Positions 60,441 to 61,854 of a stretch of 61,854 nucleotides of DNA are shown here, piece by piece (position 1 is the stretch's first letter; the number at the start of each line of letters is the position of its first letter). The stretch lies in the NCBI GenBank assembly GCA_964384625.1, contig CAYLNH010000009.1, positions 1 to 61,854 of the forward strand. The letters run 5' to 3'. Origin of the DNA: CAYLNH01 sp964384625 (GTDB lineage: Bacteria; Verrucomicrobiota; Lentisphaeria; JABSQK01). A program made the translations under genes and the position numbers. Under the pieces are notes generated by a model, which worked only from the letters and a program-made list of their open reading frames with translations, made no database searches and had not been told where the DNA came from.

Positions 60441-61772
60441 ATGAGTGTGAAGCAACCGAATATCCTGATTCTGATCACGGACCAGCAACCGGCGTCCGCC
60501 ATGAGTTGCACGGGCAACAGCCACCTCAAGACGCCGGCCATGGACTCGCTGGCGGCGGCGGGCACCCGGTTTGAGCGGGCCTACTGCACCAATCCTGTCT
60601 GTCTGCCGTCGCGCTTCAGCCTGATGACCGGCCGGTTCCCGAGTGAACTGACCATCCGCCACAATGACCTGACCGGGACCCTGCCGGTGACCGGGCAGAT
60701 GCGCGACACGTCGCTTGGCCCCATGCTCCGGCAGGCCGGTTACGAAACGGTCTACGGCGGCAAGACGCATGTCCCGGCCGGGATCCAGCCGCGGAAGGCG
60801 GGCTTCCGGATGCTGACCAACAACAGCCGGGAAGAACTGGCGACGGTCTCGGCGGACTGGATCCGGAAGGAGCACGACCGGCCGTGGTGTATGGTTGCCT
60901 CGTTTGTCAATCCGCACGACATCTGTTACCTGGCGATCCGCGATTCCTGCGGCCGCGAGGACGAACGCCGCCTGGTGGACAACGGCAAGACCGAACTGGC
61001 GTGTCTGGACGAAGCGCTGACGCCGCCGGCCGGCGTCAGCGACGAGGAGTTCCTGCGGGATCATTGCCCGCCGCTGCCGGCGAACTATGAGCCGCAACTG
61101 GATGAACCCGAGGCGATTGACTGGCTCGTCCATGAGCGCCCGTTCAAACAGTACGCCCGCGAGCGCTGGACCGACAACGACTGGCGGCGACATCGCTATG
61201 CCCTGTACCGCCTGACCGAGCGCGTCGACGGCCATCTGCAGGAGGTCCTGACGGCGCTGCGGGAGAGCGGGCAGGGGGAGGAAACGGTCGTGATCTTCAC
61301 CAGTGATCACGGGGATATGGCCGGTTCACATCGGATGGAGCACAAGACCGCTCTCTACGAAGAAGCGGCCCGCGTCCCGCTGATCATCTCACAGCCCGGC
61401 ACCACGGCTGCGGGCGCGGTTGAAACGCGGTTGGCGTCGAACGGCCTGGATCTCCTGCCGACGGTTTGTGACTACGCCGGCATCGAGTCGCCCAGGGACC
61501 TCCTTGGCGTCAGTCTGCGGCCGCTGGCTGAAGGTGAGCCGGTAGACTCGTGGCGGGATCACGTGGCAATCGAATCGCAGATCGGTCGCGGCGTAATCAT
61601 GGATGACGCCAAATATGTGCGATACGACTTCGGCCGGGCGGCGGAACAGCTTTACCATCGCGACACGAATCCGGATGAAATGCGCAACAGCCGCCACGAT
61701 CCGGGTCTGGAACCATGTCTCGCGCGCTGCCGCGAGCGCTTTGAACAGCATTTCGAACCGGTTTGTGTCTAG
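60441..61772 (+). CDS. Type I sulfatase (formylglycine-dependent)
   Basis: 443 residues. NILILITDQQPASAMSCTGN gives the metal-binding Asp, and C54-L-P-S-R58 in VCLPSRFSLMTG is the CxPSR motif. VVIFTSDHGDMAGSHRMEHK and the C-terminal KYVRYDFGRAAEQLYH are typical. No signal peptide. AGGAG eight bases before ATG 60441. Its stop codon TAG (61770-61772) lies inside the dispersed repeat, so the last residues may have been changed by the repeat's insertion. Probably induced by the divergent AraC protein. Confidence 0.93.
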   Translation: MSVKQPNILILITDQQPASAMSCTGNSHLKTPAMDSLAAAGTRFERAYCTNPVCLPSRFSLMTGRFPSELTIRHNDLTGTLPVTGQMRDTSLGPMLRQAGYETVYGGKTHVPAGIQPRKAGFRMLTNNSREELATVSADWIRKEHDRPWCMVASFVNPHDICYLAIRDSCGREDERRLVDNGKTELACLDEALTPPAGVSDEEFLRDHCPPLPANYEPQLDEPEAIDWLVHERPFKQYARERWTDNDWRRHRYALYRLTERVDGHLQEVLTALRESGQGEETVVIFTSDHGDMAGSHRMEHKTALYEEAARVPLIISQPGTTAAGAVETRLASNGLDLLPTVCDYAGIESPRDLLGVSLRPLAEGEPVDSWRDHVAIESQIGRGVIMDDAKYVRYDFGRAAEQLYHRDTNPDEMRNSRHDPGLEPCLARCRERFEQHFEPVCV

Positions 61773-61854
61773 ATGGGCTCGGCGTACGTTTTCCAGCCCG
61801 GGACGGCGGCCAGGCGCCGGTCCGGCCAGACGATGCCGAATAAGCGATGCGAGC
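61769..61854 (-). repeat. Dispersed repeat, copy 2 (inverted; runs off the window)
   Basis: Reverse complement of 40910-40996 with four mismatches, beginning at TCTAGA inside the sulfatase stop codon. The remainder of the element lies beyond the window. Confidence 0.9.

Overview
The window is GC-rich chromosomal DNA from a bacterium, most likely a member of the PVC superphylum (Lentisphaerota or Kiritimatiellota-like; inference from gene content, not from a marker phylogeny). Supporting traits are an SLA1-homology (SHD1) protein, LPP20/DUF4384 envelope proteins, an ECF sigma factor fused to an FHA domain, two sulfatases, GH116 and GH20 glycosidases under LacI/AraC control, a MtaA/UroD-like protein, OleC/OleD homologues and a fused GlyQS. 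About 49 protein genes and one tRNA-like gene are supported. Many starts are GTG or TTG, chosen here by Shine-Dalgarno spacing.

Layout. 0.1-7.6 kb (minus strand): proA, then a run of secreted or envelope proteins (DUF4384, two LPP20/FlgT-like proteins, SHD1/coiled coil) with the ECF-FHA protein among them. 8.0-13.6 kb (minus): tsaD overlapping a CtpA-type protease, then fused glyQS. 13.8-18.0 kb (plus): membrane protein, dynamin-like GTPase, sugar isomerase and a TrmH-type methyltransferase overlapping by one base. 18.2-23.3 kb: GT2 glycosyltransferase (minus), then a plus-strand trio of zinc/beta-propeller membrane protein, zinc-ribbon membrane protein and rhomboid protease. 23.4-29.1 kb: AraC regulator divergent from a UroD-like protein; LacI regulator translationally coupled to GH116. 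29.4-34.0 kb (plus): a PlsC-ACP-acyl-ligase fusion, a nucleosidase and a spore-photoproduct-lyase-like radical SAM protein. 34.1-40.1 kb: SGNH esterase and sulfatase (minus), radical SAM/SPASM protein (plus), HEAT-repeat protein (minus). 40.1-41.0 kb: a hairpin-rich non-coding region whose end recurs inverted at the right edge of the window. 41.1-45.6 kb: VWA protein, tRNA-Tyr-like gene, SPFH/slipin protein, cupin and hemE. 46.0-53.0 kb (minus): OleD, OleC, an OSBS-like enolase, an ankyrin protein, a WaaP-like kinase lacking the usual catalytic Asp, and a beta-propeller phytase. 53.2-61.8 kb: a minimal AlaRS, a 47-residue membrane peptide, DUF2752, two TM2 proteins, an orphan OppD-type ATPase, GH20, AraC and a second sulfatase.

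The carbohydrate genes suggest scavenging of sulfated or acetylated glycans. The most unexplained signals are in the intergenic DNA: a multi-helix structured block and a dispersed inverted repeat (40.6-41.0 and 61.8 kb), two very long perfect palindromes (19.1 and 35.0 kb), a small folded element flanked by 14-base direct repeats (45.6 kb), a hairpin repeat that supplies the ribosome-binding site of a radical SAM gene (37.1 kb), and a REP-like repeat at positions 1 and 7923.
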